Positions 45,274 through 55,941 of a DNA stretch of 64,000 nucleotides are shown here, piece by piece. The notes under the pieces were generated by a model that searched no databases, was not told where the DNA came from, and was given only the letters and a program-made list of their open reading frames with translations. This stretch comes from Lunularia cruciata. Lineage: Eukaryota; Streptophyta; Marchantiopsida; Lunulariales; Lunulariaceae. The position numbers and the translations under genes were made by a program. The stretch is taken from contig OX419763.1 in assembly GCA_948567375.1 (NCBI GenBank), forward strand, positions 1,178,001-1,242,000. The letters run 5' to 3'. Within the stretch, counting starts at the first letter, position 1. Each line of letters starts with the position of its first letter.

Positions 45274-45951
45274 TGTGCGCCGACTTGTCTCCCACTCAGG
45301 ATGAACCTCTAATGGCTATTATGGTAGCACACCATGGACTAAGAAGGCAACCCCAACTCCATCATACTCCTCCAAGGCTAGCACTCCAAGACTCAAGACA
45401 TTTTTTGCTAGAGAATTCAATGAGCAAGAGATAGTTGCAAATGAAAGGATGATGAGTACCTCCTCACCCCTTGTTTATATACTTGTGAAATAGTTACACA
45501 CTAAAGTTACTATTTACCATAATAACTCAAGTTACTAGGCTAAAAGTCAAATAAAGTCAAAAGCATAAAGGAATATCCATCCACATAGGTATATTCCACT
45601 AAACGTGCAATCTTCTCTTGACCCAACCACTAAGTCAAGAATTCCTTCACATGGCTATCCTTGGACTATAGAAGAATCCAAAAAAAATGCTTGTCGGGTC
45701 AAGAGTTCTCAACTCTTTTCTCAAAGCCAAACACCTAGGAATAATACCAAGTCAATACACTAGGATCCAAAATAGTAGTGCTCATCTTTTCCACTTCCTC
45801 TAAAGTAAGGTCCCCACTTAGTTATGATTAGCTTTAGCTAATCAAGACTAATGTAGAACCATCATTTATCTCTATATAAATAATGTCTCTCAAGTACTTG
45901 TAATACCAAGCTAAATATCACAATACCAAACATGCACAAATGGGAGTTACA
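45274..45951. mobile_element. Unrelated 678-bp insert, possible solo LTR of another family
   Basis: This stretch matches nothing else in the window and splits the U3 ORF of the outer LTR between the codons for HYF and the following PFA. It begins TGTGCGCC and ends GTTACA, so it has TG...CA ends. The flanks GTAC (45270-45273) and ATAC (45952-45955) are a possible 4-bp duplication with one change. A TATATAAA box (about 45875-45883) lies about 70 bp before the right end, as in the promoter of a small LTR. I see no terminal inverted repeat, no long ORF and no poly-A tail. A solo LTR (copia- or TRIM-like) is my best guess, but the exact ends are not certain. Confidence 0.5.
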
Positions 45952-46810
45952 ATACCATTTGCAACATATCTTTAATTGGGGTTGAACCTACTCAACTTGG
46001 AGGAGAAGAAGAAGATAATGGTGTGGCATTTCCACCTAGATCTTTGTTGAGAGGCAGATGTAGACTAAAGATGCTACATGATGGTGCTGCAAGATGGAGA
46101 TGATCACTTTTCCAGAAGCAAGTGAGAAAGAACAATGTTGATTTCCATCCCAAAGCTTAAGAAGAGAAGTCAACTTGATCATATAGTATTGCCATTTTGG
46201 ACAAGGAAGACTTGGAGATTGAACTCAAGGCACAAGACGGTGGTAGTGGACATGTCATTAGGAGCAGAATTAAAAGGAGAGGTAGAGTCCAATGGTGAGG
46301 ACTTTGAAGAAGAAGAAGAAGAAGAAAAGCTCACTTTGCAGAGCAAGGAGTCAAGAAGCGAAAGTGAAGAGGAATCCAAAGTCCAACAATTAGTAGAAGA
46401 AGTGGCTGAGGAGGATGATTGGGAGTTTATGTGGAGATTGAATGCATAAAAGGAAGGCATGGCCAATATTTGGAATCACTTGAAGTGAATATCTTGGAGG
46501 AGCAAGACAAAGAGCTAAGACTTGTATTTTTGAGAGGAGTACAATCAAAAAGAAGTTTGTAGCCTGCAAGTGCAAGACCAAGGTAAGCCAACAAAGAGGA
46601 CGAAAGCTTGGAGGAGATCAACCTAAAGGTAAGGAGATCAAGACTTTGGGGGTATGGTACGTGTAGAAAAATTGCATGCCAAAGATGAAGATGACAAGGA
46701 AGAGTGCAAAAGGAGCAAGTTATCTATCAAACATAATATGTTCTTTACTATTGCAGTTGTAGAAGAAGAAGAATGAGATGAAGAGAGATCATCCAAAGGT
46801 GAAGGATGAG
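45952..46810 (+). repeat. Outer plus LTR, part 3
   Basis: Continues the outer LTR through the ORF linker to the start of the coiled coil, and ends in the duplicated ATGAG before the nested short LTR. Confidence 0.8.
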
Positions 46811-48729
46811 TGTGGTACCCACATTTTTCATTTTGGACGAGTTTTGAAGAAGAAGTGCCTTGCTGAAACCAAATTGAAACCAAATGGAGAAGAAATGAGT
46901 GCAAACTTGTGTTTTGATCAGACCCAAGGGAGTATACTTTGTGTAAGAGGAAGAAGGACTCGGACTGGATCAAACCCAAAGAAGTTTACTTTGTGTCAAA
47001 GGAGGGAAAAACTCGGATCAAATGTTGAAGGAGGGCAAACCCGAAGAAGAAATAGAAGTTGCAGGTCAGGACTCTTGCGGGGGTCATATCTAAGTGAAGA
47101 CAAGTCCAAATCAAGTGTACTATATCTCGTTGGAAGCGTCTTGTTCAAGGCTTTCTATTGAAACCAAAATTGCAAAGTTTAGAGGTTTGTAGAAGAAGTT
47201 ACAAGCATTTGAAGTTTCTGGAGTATATGTACTTTGGGTCAAAGTGTCTTCAGGTCAATGTGACTTTGTACTTCGGACTTTGGACTTCGGGTTTACATGA
47301 CTTTGGGTCTAAAGACTTTGCCTCAAGATGGAGATGACTAAATCCAAGGTAGCCAGACCTCGGAGTGCATTGAAGGTGACTTCGGGAGATTTGCCAGAGG
47401 GATCAAAGGAAGTTAGAGTAGGGAAAGAAGATAGTTAGAATACCCATGACTTCAATTTCAGTTCTAATTGAAGATGGAACATGAATTGAAGGAGAAATAA
47501 CAATAGTGAATAAACCCGAAGTGTAGGATCAGACTATAAGTGTCTTCAGGTCAATAACATGAATGATTAGGGGAAAGTGGGTTACAAATTGAAGATGTAG
47601 ATAGTGTATTCATGCTTTCAATTACAATTCTTGATGATTACACAATAGAATTAGTAAAAGAATTGATAGTAGTTAGACCCGAGGTAAGAGAGATAGTAGT
47701 GCAAGTGTCTTTGGATTTGACATTTGACACTTTAGAGAAGAGTGGGTTGGGAGATAGAGATTTAGTAGGCTTAACTATGATAGGAATTTCATATCAGGAA
47801 GTAGAAATGTTAGAATTAGTGGAGGAATTAGTGGAGGAAGTAGAGTTATGAAACCCAAGGATAGAGTGGTAGGAAGTAAAGTTACTTTGGGTTTGGGTTT
47901 GAAAGCTGAAGAAGAAGTAGAGATCAAATCAGAGTAGTAACAGATTTGAGATTTGAAGAGGCAGATATGAAAGGTTGCATTGTCATTTCGGATCTGTAGG
48001 TTAGAAGAGTTGTTGTAGAACGGTATAGTTGTTAGAACTGTTGATTGCTTCACTATTTAAGAGTGGCATTCGCAGAGAAATGTTGTTCAGTGCTCATTAT
48101 TTCTAAGAATAGATAAAGCAAAGTGCTATGAAGCAGTGCTCGTTGCTTGAGCTTGATTCTGAGTATCAACTTTGCGATTGTGTTTGTGAGTGTTTGGAGA
48201 AATTTGAAGTGCAAGTCAGAGTGCTTGTTGGATGTTGGATTCCGCAACATTGATTTTCATTCTGTGTGTTTGATTCTGAGTGAAGTGCAATCGAAGCAAT
48301 GCCTTGATAGATCTGAGAAGAATTGTAGTGTTGGTAGTATTCTGCATTTGTGAGTGTAGTGCAAAGTTGATGTGAAGCGATTTCGATCGAGGAAGTTGTG
48401 CCTTCAGTGGAGGGGTGGAACACAATTCTGAGGCAAAGTTGTTTTGCAGTGAAGTGCCATTTTTGGGAGAGCCTGAATCATCACAATCAAGATTGCTTGG
48501 AAAGAATTGAAGGATTTGTGATTAAGGAGTGTAAATTTGTGACAAGATTGCGAATCAGTGCTTGATACTCTCTTCTGGGTGTGGTTTCTACTTGAGAGAT
48601 TAAAGACGCAACCAAGAAGAACTAAATTGTTGCTTTGCTTTGTATTTGACCAATTCTGGATCGTATCTCTGCGGGAACAAACTTTACTTACCCGATTACC
48701 GCAAAAGTGATATTTGCCGGGTTGTCACA
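46811..48729 (+). repeat. Solo LTR, short ORF-poor type, target duplication ATGAG
   Basis: 1919 bp from TGTGGTACCC to GTTGTCACA with identical ATGAG flanks (46806-46810 and 48730-48734). Its 5' part (46811 to about 47450) is unlike the long LTRs apart from the first 30 bases and shared CCCRAAG-type motifs. Its 3' part (47600-48729) matches them closely. It keeps only the C-terminal 100 codons or so of the U3 ORF (47612-47851 and onward) without any start, and keeps the CTATTTAAG box at 48053-48061. It interrupts the coiled coil of the outer ORF. Confidence 0.93.
48053..48061 (+). promoter_or_regulatory. Candidate genomic-RNA TATA box in short LTR
   Basis: CTATTTAAG, 676 bp before the LTR end, as in the long LTRs. 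Its retention in a type that lacks the ORF start supports its being the element's main promoter. Confidence 0.55.
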
Positions 48730-49722
48730 ATGAGTTGCAGGTGGTAAAGCATCTGAGTGATGAAGTCTTGCAATTGAAGGAACGCCTAACTTGAGGAGAG
48801 GAGGAAAATTAAGTATTTTTTGTTGGCACAATACTTTGTAAGAAGAGTCTAGAGAATCTATAGGAGAGTTTTGCAAAGCACATGAGTGATCTAGAACATC
48901 ATCAAGAAGAGTTGAAAGAGCAGAATATGGTGTTCAAGAGATTGAAAGAAGAATTCAATTGATGTGCAACTCCAGGTAATAAACTCCAAGGTCATTACAA
49001 TGGTAAGTGAGCAAGAGTTGGAAAAATTGAAAGTAGAGATGGATCGGGCATGGCAGCAAGAATTGGCAAGTAGAGATTGTGAAGAAGAGAGATTGCAAGA
49101 CCTGCTCAAAACTGTAGAAGCTCAAATTTTTTATTAGGCAAAAGAGAAAAATTTGTTAGAAGCAAAGCATGTGGAGGATGTGAAGATGCTTTGGGAGATA
49201 TTGGAAGGAGAGATGACCCAAGAGGAGTTAGTGTTAGAGAAGACAGTAGAATCAATGGAGGAGATCATTAGGAGAATGAAGGTGATGTTTAGCATTGAGG
49301 CCAAGGTGAGATTTGAGGAATTGCAATTGCAATTGCACAAATTGAAGTAACTTGTGTGGGAAACGTAAGAGGAAGGCAACGGATGTGGATATGAATAATA
49401 TATTGATTTTTCTTAGAGATAGAGTAGATAGAAAGATAATTGAAGTAGGAGACAACGTTTGTCTCAAATTAGATTTAGTTAGGACTGGCTTAGATGAACT
49501 TAGTTTAAAGGAGAAGGTAGAAATCCAATGCAAAGTAGTTGAATTAGGAGTGCAAGTGACTTTGGATGAGTTGCCTAATCATCGGTAAGTCTAGTTAGGA
49601 TATAGAAGAAAAAATCAATTAGGACACTAATGAATTTAGTCACAATTTAGACTGAAGATGTGATAGTAGTAGAAGAAGATGGAGATATTATAAATAAACC
49701 TGATTTACAAGAAGTCAGGTAG
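48730..49722 (+). repeat. Outer plus LTR, part 4 (truncated)
   Basis: Resumes the coiled-coil region after the short solo LTR and ends near the ORF C-terminus at 49722, where a minus-strand LTR terminus begins. U5 of this outer LTR is not present. Confidence 0.78.
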
Positions 49723-49925
49723 TGTGACAACTTGGCATATATTACATTTGTGGTAATCAGGTTAGTAAAAGTTTGTTCCCATAGAGATACAAGTCAGAAA
49801 TGTCAAAGTCAAACAATAACAAACAGTTCTTCTTGGTTGCGTCTTTAATCTCTCAGGTAGAAATCACACCCAAAAGAGAGTAACAAGCACTAGATTGCAG
49901 GCTTGTCACAAATCACAACACCCAT
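49723..49925 (-). repeat. LTR 3'-terminal fragment
   Basis: About 200 bp of minus-strand LTR end (TGTGACAACTTGG on the plus strand). It is cut by the start of a plus-strand LTR at 49926. Confidence 0.82.
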
Positions 49926-50329
49926 TGTGGTACCCATATTTTTCATTTTGACTTGGTTTAAGGGGTTTTTCAAAGAAGAAGTGTACATTTGAAAGGGAAA
50001 AGGGATTGAGGAAGAAGGATGGAAGAAAAAAGAAGATTCATGTTTTTGTATCAACCCGAAGAAAGTTACCTCGGGTCAATAATGGTTAGTACTCAGATTG
50101 GATCTATCAGATTTCAACCCGGAGTAAGGATACTTTGCCTTGAAGTGATCAACTTGATGCAAAGATAGTGTAATGACTTTCCTTCAGGATTGGAAATTCA
50201 AGATTGTACCACACACAAAATGGCTAAGGCACAAGTGGGAGAGAGATTAACCGTGATAGGAGAAGTGCATGCAAAAGGTATGATTTCTCCATAGACAAGC
50301 ATTCAAAGAATGACTGAGAAATGTCAGAC

Positions 50330-50336
50330 TATAAAG
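50330..50336 (+). promoter_or_regulatory. TATA-like box upstream of U3 ORF
   Basis: TATAAAG begins 34 bp upstream of the ATG at 50364. Same layout as in the other long LTRs. Confidence 0.4.
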
Positions 50337-50363
50337 TCAGGTTTTCAATCAAGAAGGAGATGA

Positions 50364-52395
50364 ATGACAAGTGAATTTCCTACGCCTTTGCAAAGTCATC
50401 TTGAGGGAGATCAAGGGAGAGGAGTGGGACTGAGTGAAGTTTTGGTGAATCCAGAGGGATTTAGAATTGCATGCCCAAGGGACGGGAGAATTGTCTTGTA
50501 GAAGCATAGCATGAAGGAGAGTAGAATGAAAGGAATCAAGAAGTGCCTTACACTAGTAGTGAGGAACCCAATGATTAGGAAGTTAGTGATAATGGCCCAC
50601 ATCAAAGTTCTTAGTAAACTTCATATTACTTTCCTTGCATGGAATTGGAACTTGAGCTTTCCCAATTTCATGATAGAGATCGTGGCCAATAAGTGTGTAG
50701 ATGGGCCATCAATGGTAGGGAAGAGAGGCAATCCGGCTCAATGGATAGAGTCAAATTGGAGATGGGTGTTAGGAAGAGAGAGTGGAGAAGAGCATGGGGC
50801 TACATTCTTGGGGAAAGGAGAAGTTGCAAAAGAAACACAAGAAATCTGAAATTCATTCACTTCAAAGCGTACAAAGAATGGGTACAAGGTGGAGACCTAT
50901 CAAGACCCAATGCAGAGAAGTATTGTAAGTGCAATGATTGCATTGTTTAAATCCAAGCGCACCACCTACATTACAAAGCAGCAAGCAGTGTTCTTCCATA
51001 AAATGTTTGTAGGAGAGTCGATCAACTAGGCAAAGTGTTTCTATCAAAGAATGTGGCAAATGGTACTGAATTGGAAGAGTTTGACACCACCGCATCACTT
51101 TGTTGCTTTTACATCACATTTTTACCTCGGGTTGAACTTGCTGAGTAGCAATGAGAAGAAGACGGTCATATCTCACTTTTATCTCAATCTGCATCAAGAA
51201 GCCAATGATGAGGAGCGACAATATATTCAGCAATTGAGAAGCAATGATGATAATTATGCAAGAATGGGACAGAATAGAAAGATGTCTGTACCCCTACCAA
51301 GAAAGAAGAAAAGAAGTCAACTTGAGGTGGAGAGCTCTCCAATACAGACTTGTAAATTAAGAAGGATTGGGCAGAGGGAAGGAAAGCAAATCTAGAAGAC
51401 TATAGAGGAAGAAGGAATTGAATCGGAAGGAGAAATAGAGTTAAACTTGCAAAGTGAAGAATGTAATGAGGAAAGTGAGAATGAAGCCAAGGTGCAAAAC
51501 GTTCAAAAGAAGGTGACTTTCTTGCACAAAGAAATTGAGCAGCAAGAGGAAGGAGAAAGGACTACAGCTAAGTTGGTGATCAAAGGAAAAGAGGGATTGG
51601 TGGCCGAGCCAAGGCAAGACATACAAGAAGGAGAAAATTCAAAGGCGGCACATCACATCATCAATTTGGATAACAATGAAATCTCAGATGACAATGTATC
51701 ATTGACAATACAAAGATCCCAACTTGTAGTAAAGCATCGCATTTACAAGGGAAGAGCAAGATTAATGAAATCCTTGAAGAAAAGGTAGAAGAGGAAGAAG
51801 GGTGTGAAGGGGTAGAGTACCTTTGAGATGTTGTATGTCTGTTGTTGGTGCAGATGGAGAAGAAGAAGAAGAAGGAGATGAAAAGCAAGCATCTCAATGG
51901 CAAAATGTATTGCAAGTGTTGGAGAGATTAGAATATGAGAATCTGAAGTTGTAGGAGAGCATGATCAGAGGAAGAAAGAGAAGTGTTGCAAGTAGATGCA
52001 GCATTGCAGAAGAAGATAAATAAAAAACTGCAAGATAAGTTTGAAAAGCAAGGAAGAGAGTAAGCAGTGAAGGAAGTCATGCAAGAGAGACTTTGGGTGG
52101 AAAATTTACAAGCCAAAGTAAAGTTAGAGCAAGACAACAGAAGGGAATTGATTGAAGCTAAGAAAGAGGAGTTCAATACATTCTCCCAAAAAGTAGAAGA
52201 GAAGACTGCAGCCTAACAATGGGAATTAACTGAGCGCCATCAAGAGGAAGGGAGGCTGAGAGATCTTGTGAAGACATTAGAGGTGAAGATTGAGCAATAT
52301 GTGAAGGAGTTTGAGGATTGTACAACAGAGTATGAAGAGGAGTTGAAAATAAGCAAAGCTATGATGGAAGAGGAGAGATAGAAGAAGCAGTTAGT
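50364..52395 (+). pseudogene. U3-encoded ORF, best-preserved copy (C-terminus missing)
   Basis: From ATG 50364 to 51788 one frame of 475 codons is kept without any frameshift and with only about four in-frame stops before the terminal TAG (near 50498, 50847, 51027 and 51390). It shows the N-terminal TSEFPTPLQSH motif, the segment VRNPMIRKLVIMAHIKVLS, AWNWNLSFPNFM, GKRGNPAQWIESNWRWVLG, TKNGYKVETYQDPMQR, KQQAVFFHKMF, GESIN.AKCFYQRMWQM, HFYLGLNLL and a SHFYLNLHQEANDEERQYI segment. A long acidic linker and the basic segment YKGRARLMK follow. After 51788 the coiled coil is shifted and truncated at 52395. No known catalytic motif, signal peptide or membrane segment is visible. It may encode an accessory retrotransposon protein; the function is unknown. 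Confidence 0.78.
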
Positions 52396-54300
52396 TACCT
52401 ATCACCCGACACACCTACCAGAAGTATAAGGGGATGGAACAAGACAAAGACCCTGATGAATTCATCAAAGAATTCAAAGTCATTTCCTTCACCAACAAGG
52501 AAGATGACTCTATGGATTGCTTGTAAATTTTCTTGAGTCTGCTCCAAAAAAAAGCTCAGAGTTGGTATACTCATGTAATATAAAAGGGGTTTATCCTAGT
52601 GGACTGGGCAGACTTGAGAAACAATTTCTTGGAACAATTCTGGGAAGTTGGTTATGATACGAGTGTCTTCACGGCACTCAATGATTTGGACAGAGGAAAG
52701 AAGGAGAAATTGAGAGACTAATTTGAGCAATTCATGGCCCTTTTGAATCCTGAAGCAATCTGGTGTGTTAGGTTACTCCAATGCCCAAGCCGTTACCTGG
52801 TTCCTTGGAGGACTGTCATCTGAGATTCATAATTTTGCAAGGGAGAGGAATGTAAAGTAACTTTTCTGGATAAAGTGCTCAAACATGTCACCCAATATGA
52901 GGCGGCTCACTCTCATTTTTCCGGTAGTGAAGGAACCAAGAAGAAATGCAAGAAGCCTAGAAAAAGAGCTTCTTGCAATACATCCTCTTCTTTGGAAGAA
53001 GCCTCCACATCTTGAACTTCTTCTTTGGAATCTGAAGAAGATTCAAAGCCAAGAAGAATACAAAGATGTGGAGGAAAGAAACCATTGACACCCCCAACAA
53101 AGAGTGTAAATAAGGCAGATAATAAGCTGGGTACTCTAATAAAAGAGTTTGTGGATTTTAAGATCCAGAGGATTGGGGCGAAGGACCAAAGAAAGCCTCC
53201 TTCATATGGTAGATCCAATGTATGGTGCATTGCATGTGGGCAAGTTAGGCCATGCAAACACGGAATGCAATACTCGTAATGCATTTCTAGTGCAGCAGAT
53301 TGATTGGGTCCCAGGGTGGAACCAAGAGGAGGAAGAAGAGGCGGTGTACCAAACTCCAAGAGGTGCAGCCTTAGGCAAGCACATTGATTGTACCAAGGTC
53401 CGAGGTATGGACCAAGGGAGTATAATGCCAATGCTCCTCCATGAAGATCACTAATAGGCAGCCAAAATTGCCCACAAAATGTTGCACCAGGGGCATGTTA
53501 CAATTGTGGCCCAATAGGACATTGGTCTCCAAACTGTCCGGAGCCAAGACGGAAAATTGGGTATGTCCTCCTATGCGGGAATTGTAAAGGATTGGGTCAT
53601 ATGGGCAACTAGTGTCCTCATCCATCCAACCCAAAGCTGCTTGTAAAATATGTACAGCTGAGCATGCAGCTCTTTAGGCAAAAAGGGACACCAATGTAAA
53701 TTGTATAACCCTTGAGGAAGAAAGACCTCAAGACGGAGTCCACCTTTGGAAGGAGAATGGCCGGACCTCAAATTTTTGAAAGTTTAGACACGCACGGGCA
53801 AGAAGAAGTGTGACCTTGAGGAACTGAGTACTACTTTCTCATCTTCACAAAAGACAAATAGGTTGTGCCCAAAAGGAATTCTTTCTGCAAAGGAGGAGAA
53901 AATTCTTGCAAAAGCTAAAGCTAAAGCTTTATAGAAAGAAATCCAAGAAGTAGTACAAAGGACTCGGAAGATGAGTTTGAAGGAGGATACAAAGACAAAG
54001 CCTCCATTTTTTTGGCGGACACCTGAGGTAAGGACCTGATACAAGCTGAGGTGGGCACACTTGAAGAACCTTGGGTCAAGACTCCCAATACTTTGGTCAT
54101 GATCTTGAAGCAACCCAAAGTCCAACTAGAACAAGGTGAGTCTTTGAATACAAAGACAAAGGTGAAGAAAGTAAAGTCAGGAGGAGTACCGCAATGTGAT
54201 ATTGTGGCGGATTTGGCATCCATGAGTGTGAATGTCACATTCAAGCAACCATGAGAAGACAATAAGCTATACAATAAATAGCTAAGTTTGGCCCTCTTGG
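52396..54300 (+). pseudogene. gag: gag fragment, element E
   Basis: Starts abruptly in the capsid region (THLPEVQGDGTRQ-like, then DEFIKEFKVISFTN) and continues through DYDTSVFTALNDLDRGK, the Ser-rich linker (52920-53090), three zinc knuckles and the Lys-rich tail. Knuckle 1 (53226-53268) is broken by a 1-base insertion. Knuckle 2 (53496-53537) is intact (CYNCGPIGHWSPNC). Knuckle 3 (53574-53615) has its Gln codon changed to TAG. The tail 54051-54254 reaches DIVADLASMSVNVTFKQP, before the protease. It ends near 54300, where minus-strand integrase begins. The gag N-terminus and PBS are missing. Confidence 0.83.
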
Positions 54301-55901
54301 TGACATAATCAGTGCAAACCAAGATGTATCTCTTCCTCATGAATTGGGTCATAAGTTGAAGCAGACCCACAAAATCAATTCTCCATTTCTCAAATGGAGC
54401 CTATGGCAAAATAGGTCTCAAAGGCCACTAGGAAATAACCATTGGCTTCCTTGTCCTTTGACATGCATCACAACTTTGGATATGGGCTCGAGTATCCTTG
54501 TACATCATATGCCACCAACACCCATTGAAAGAATTTTCTTTATTGTATTCTTCAGGGCATAGTGGCCTCCAGATGCTTCCAAGTGTAAGGACTACATTAC
54601 TCCTTTGAGTTTGTATGCTTCCAAGTATCTCCAAAGTACTTCGTCTTCACCCATTTTACATTTATTCTGTGTTTCAGCTAGTATGGTCCCATTTCCTTGA
54701 GGAAGACTACCCTCTACTCCAGGTCCAGTCCCTTAGAATAGTGGCAAGTATGCAGATAATGATATTTGGCCGCATACCTTGTAGTATGCATTGCCATCAT
54801 ATGATACAATTCTTTGTCAAGAAACCAATTATTGACTTTGAAATCCTGGTCTTGAGTCTCCAACCTGAACAGTCTACATTTGAATGCAAAGCTCATTTCT
54901 TTACTTGCACCATGTATGTGAATTCTTGTAATAACAAGATCCATCTTGCAATTCACCTAGATGTGTCTGCCTTCTTTACCAAATACTGTAATGGTCTACA
55001 TAGAAGACAAACTCATATTCCAATAGGTAGTGGTGAAACTTCTTTCAGGCATACATCATTCCAAGTGCTTCTCTTTTAGTAGTAGAGTAGTTCTTTTCTA
55101 AAATTAAAATTTGTTGGTTGGCATAATAAATTGGATAATCCTTCTTCTTCCTCATCCTTCTTACTCAAGACTACTCCAATTGCCATGGACAAAGTGTGCA
55201 CATGCACATGAAAAGGGACACACAAATTGGGAGCTCTCATAATTGGTGCTTCCACCAATTTCTTCTTCAATAATTGGAAACCTTCTTCTTGTTTTGTTTC
55301 TTACAAATAGTATTGGACTTCTTTAGCAGCTTTGTTAAAGGTGTAGCTAGCAGCACATAGTTTGACACAAAGAGTCTATAGTATCCAACATGTCTCAAGA
55401 AGGCTCTCAACTCCCAAATATTTTTGGGGGATTCCAAAGACAATATGACTTCCACCTTCTCAACATCAACTTCAACACCTTGGCTTGAGACCCTATGCCT
55501 TAGAAGAATTCCTTCCTTCATTGCAAAGAAGCATTCTTTGGGTGTAATGACAAGCTGGAAAAATGATACCTTTCAAAAGTTTGGTAAAGGTAATGTACTT
55601 CTCTTTGGCCAAATACACAAAATTCATCAATAAAAACTTCCACAAAATTTTATAGAAAATCTTTAAAAATTGCATTCATCATCCGATGGAAAGTAGTGGG
55701 AGCATTACACAACCCAAAGGACATTGATTGTATACGCTCCAATTGGTAGTGAATGTCATTTTATCCTTCTCTTCTTATTGGATGGACACTTGATTATAAC
55801 TTGAAAATCGATGATGAAAATTATAGCAAGGATGATTGGCTATTTGATCTTGAATAGTCTCTGTGAAGGGCAAATGATGATAAACCTTTCTTGTTATTAC
55901 A
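54301..55901 (-). pseudogene. pol: RT, RNase H and integrase fragment, element F
   Basis: Minus-strand pol read from 55901. The RT starts at RKVYHHLPF, passes FSSYNQVSIQ, and has the catalytic box as FIDE (VEVFIDEFCVFG near 55635-55600), so the second catalytic Asp is Glu. The RT C-terminus (55521-55267) reads VEVILSLESPKNIWELRAFLRHVGYYRLF. The RNase H start (55270-55076) has APIMRAPNLCVPFHVHVH and AIGVVLSKKD. Then comes a decayed stretch with KYHYLHTCHYSKGLD. The integrase zinc region (54634-54428) has GCWWHMMYKDTRAHIQSCDACQ, and the first catalytic Asp lies in WRIDFVG near 54380. It is cut at 54301 before the second Asp. The RT N-terminus is cut by LTR sequence at 55902. Confidence 0.84.
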
Positions 55902-55941
55902 TGACAACCTGTAAAGTACCACTTTGGTAGTAATTAGTAAG
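55902..55941 (-). repeat. 40-bp LTR terminus remnant
   Basis: TGACAACCTGTAAAGTACC and following bases align, with divergence, to the last 40 bp of the LTR. It sits between RT and a complete LTR terminus at 55942, which appears to have inserted into it. GTAAG (55937-55941) would be the duplication at this end. Confidence 0.6.

Larger units (their letters stand above)
40834..49722 (+). pseudogene. U3-encoded ORF of outer plus LTR, in four pieces
   Basis: One decayed U3 ORF split by three insertions: 40834-40869, 44620-45273, 45952-46810 and 48730-49722. It starts MLNHYPVPLKS, the family N-terminus. The globular domain (44740-45270 and 45952-46040) is heavily mutated. The linker 46135-46449 is open for 104 codons and very acidic (Glu run near 46305-46330). 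The coiled coil continues across the short solo LTR: the codons before 46811 and after 48734 rejoin to the HPKVKDE then LQVVKHL pattern of sister copies. The C-terminal frames 49153-49350 and 49352-49588 include LPNHR near the end. It is cut at 49723 before the stop. Confidence 0.68.
49926..52395 (+). repeat. Plus LTR with intact start, 3'-truncated
   Basis: Begins TGTGGTACCC, carries the U3 leader, a TATA-like box and most of the U3 ORF, and stops at about 52395 inside the coiled coil. Gag sequence follows directly without U5 or PBS. The junction is therefore a deletion or recombination, not a normal LTR-PBS boundary. Confidence 0.82.

Noticed and set aside
45274-45951. DNA transposon or MITE
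   Set aside because: I see no terminal inverted repeat at the two ends and no TA or 8-9 bp duplication. TG...CA ends and a TATA box near the right end fit an LTR better, though not conclusively.
47231-47325. CRISPR-like or satellite array
   Set aside because: The repeated CTTTGGG/CTTCGGG units are short, imperfect, unequally spaced and in both orientations. This is plant DNA, and no unit is long enough for a satellite monomer.
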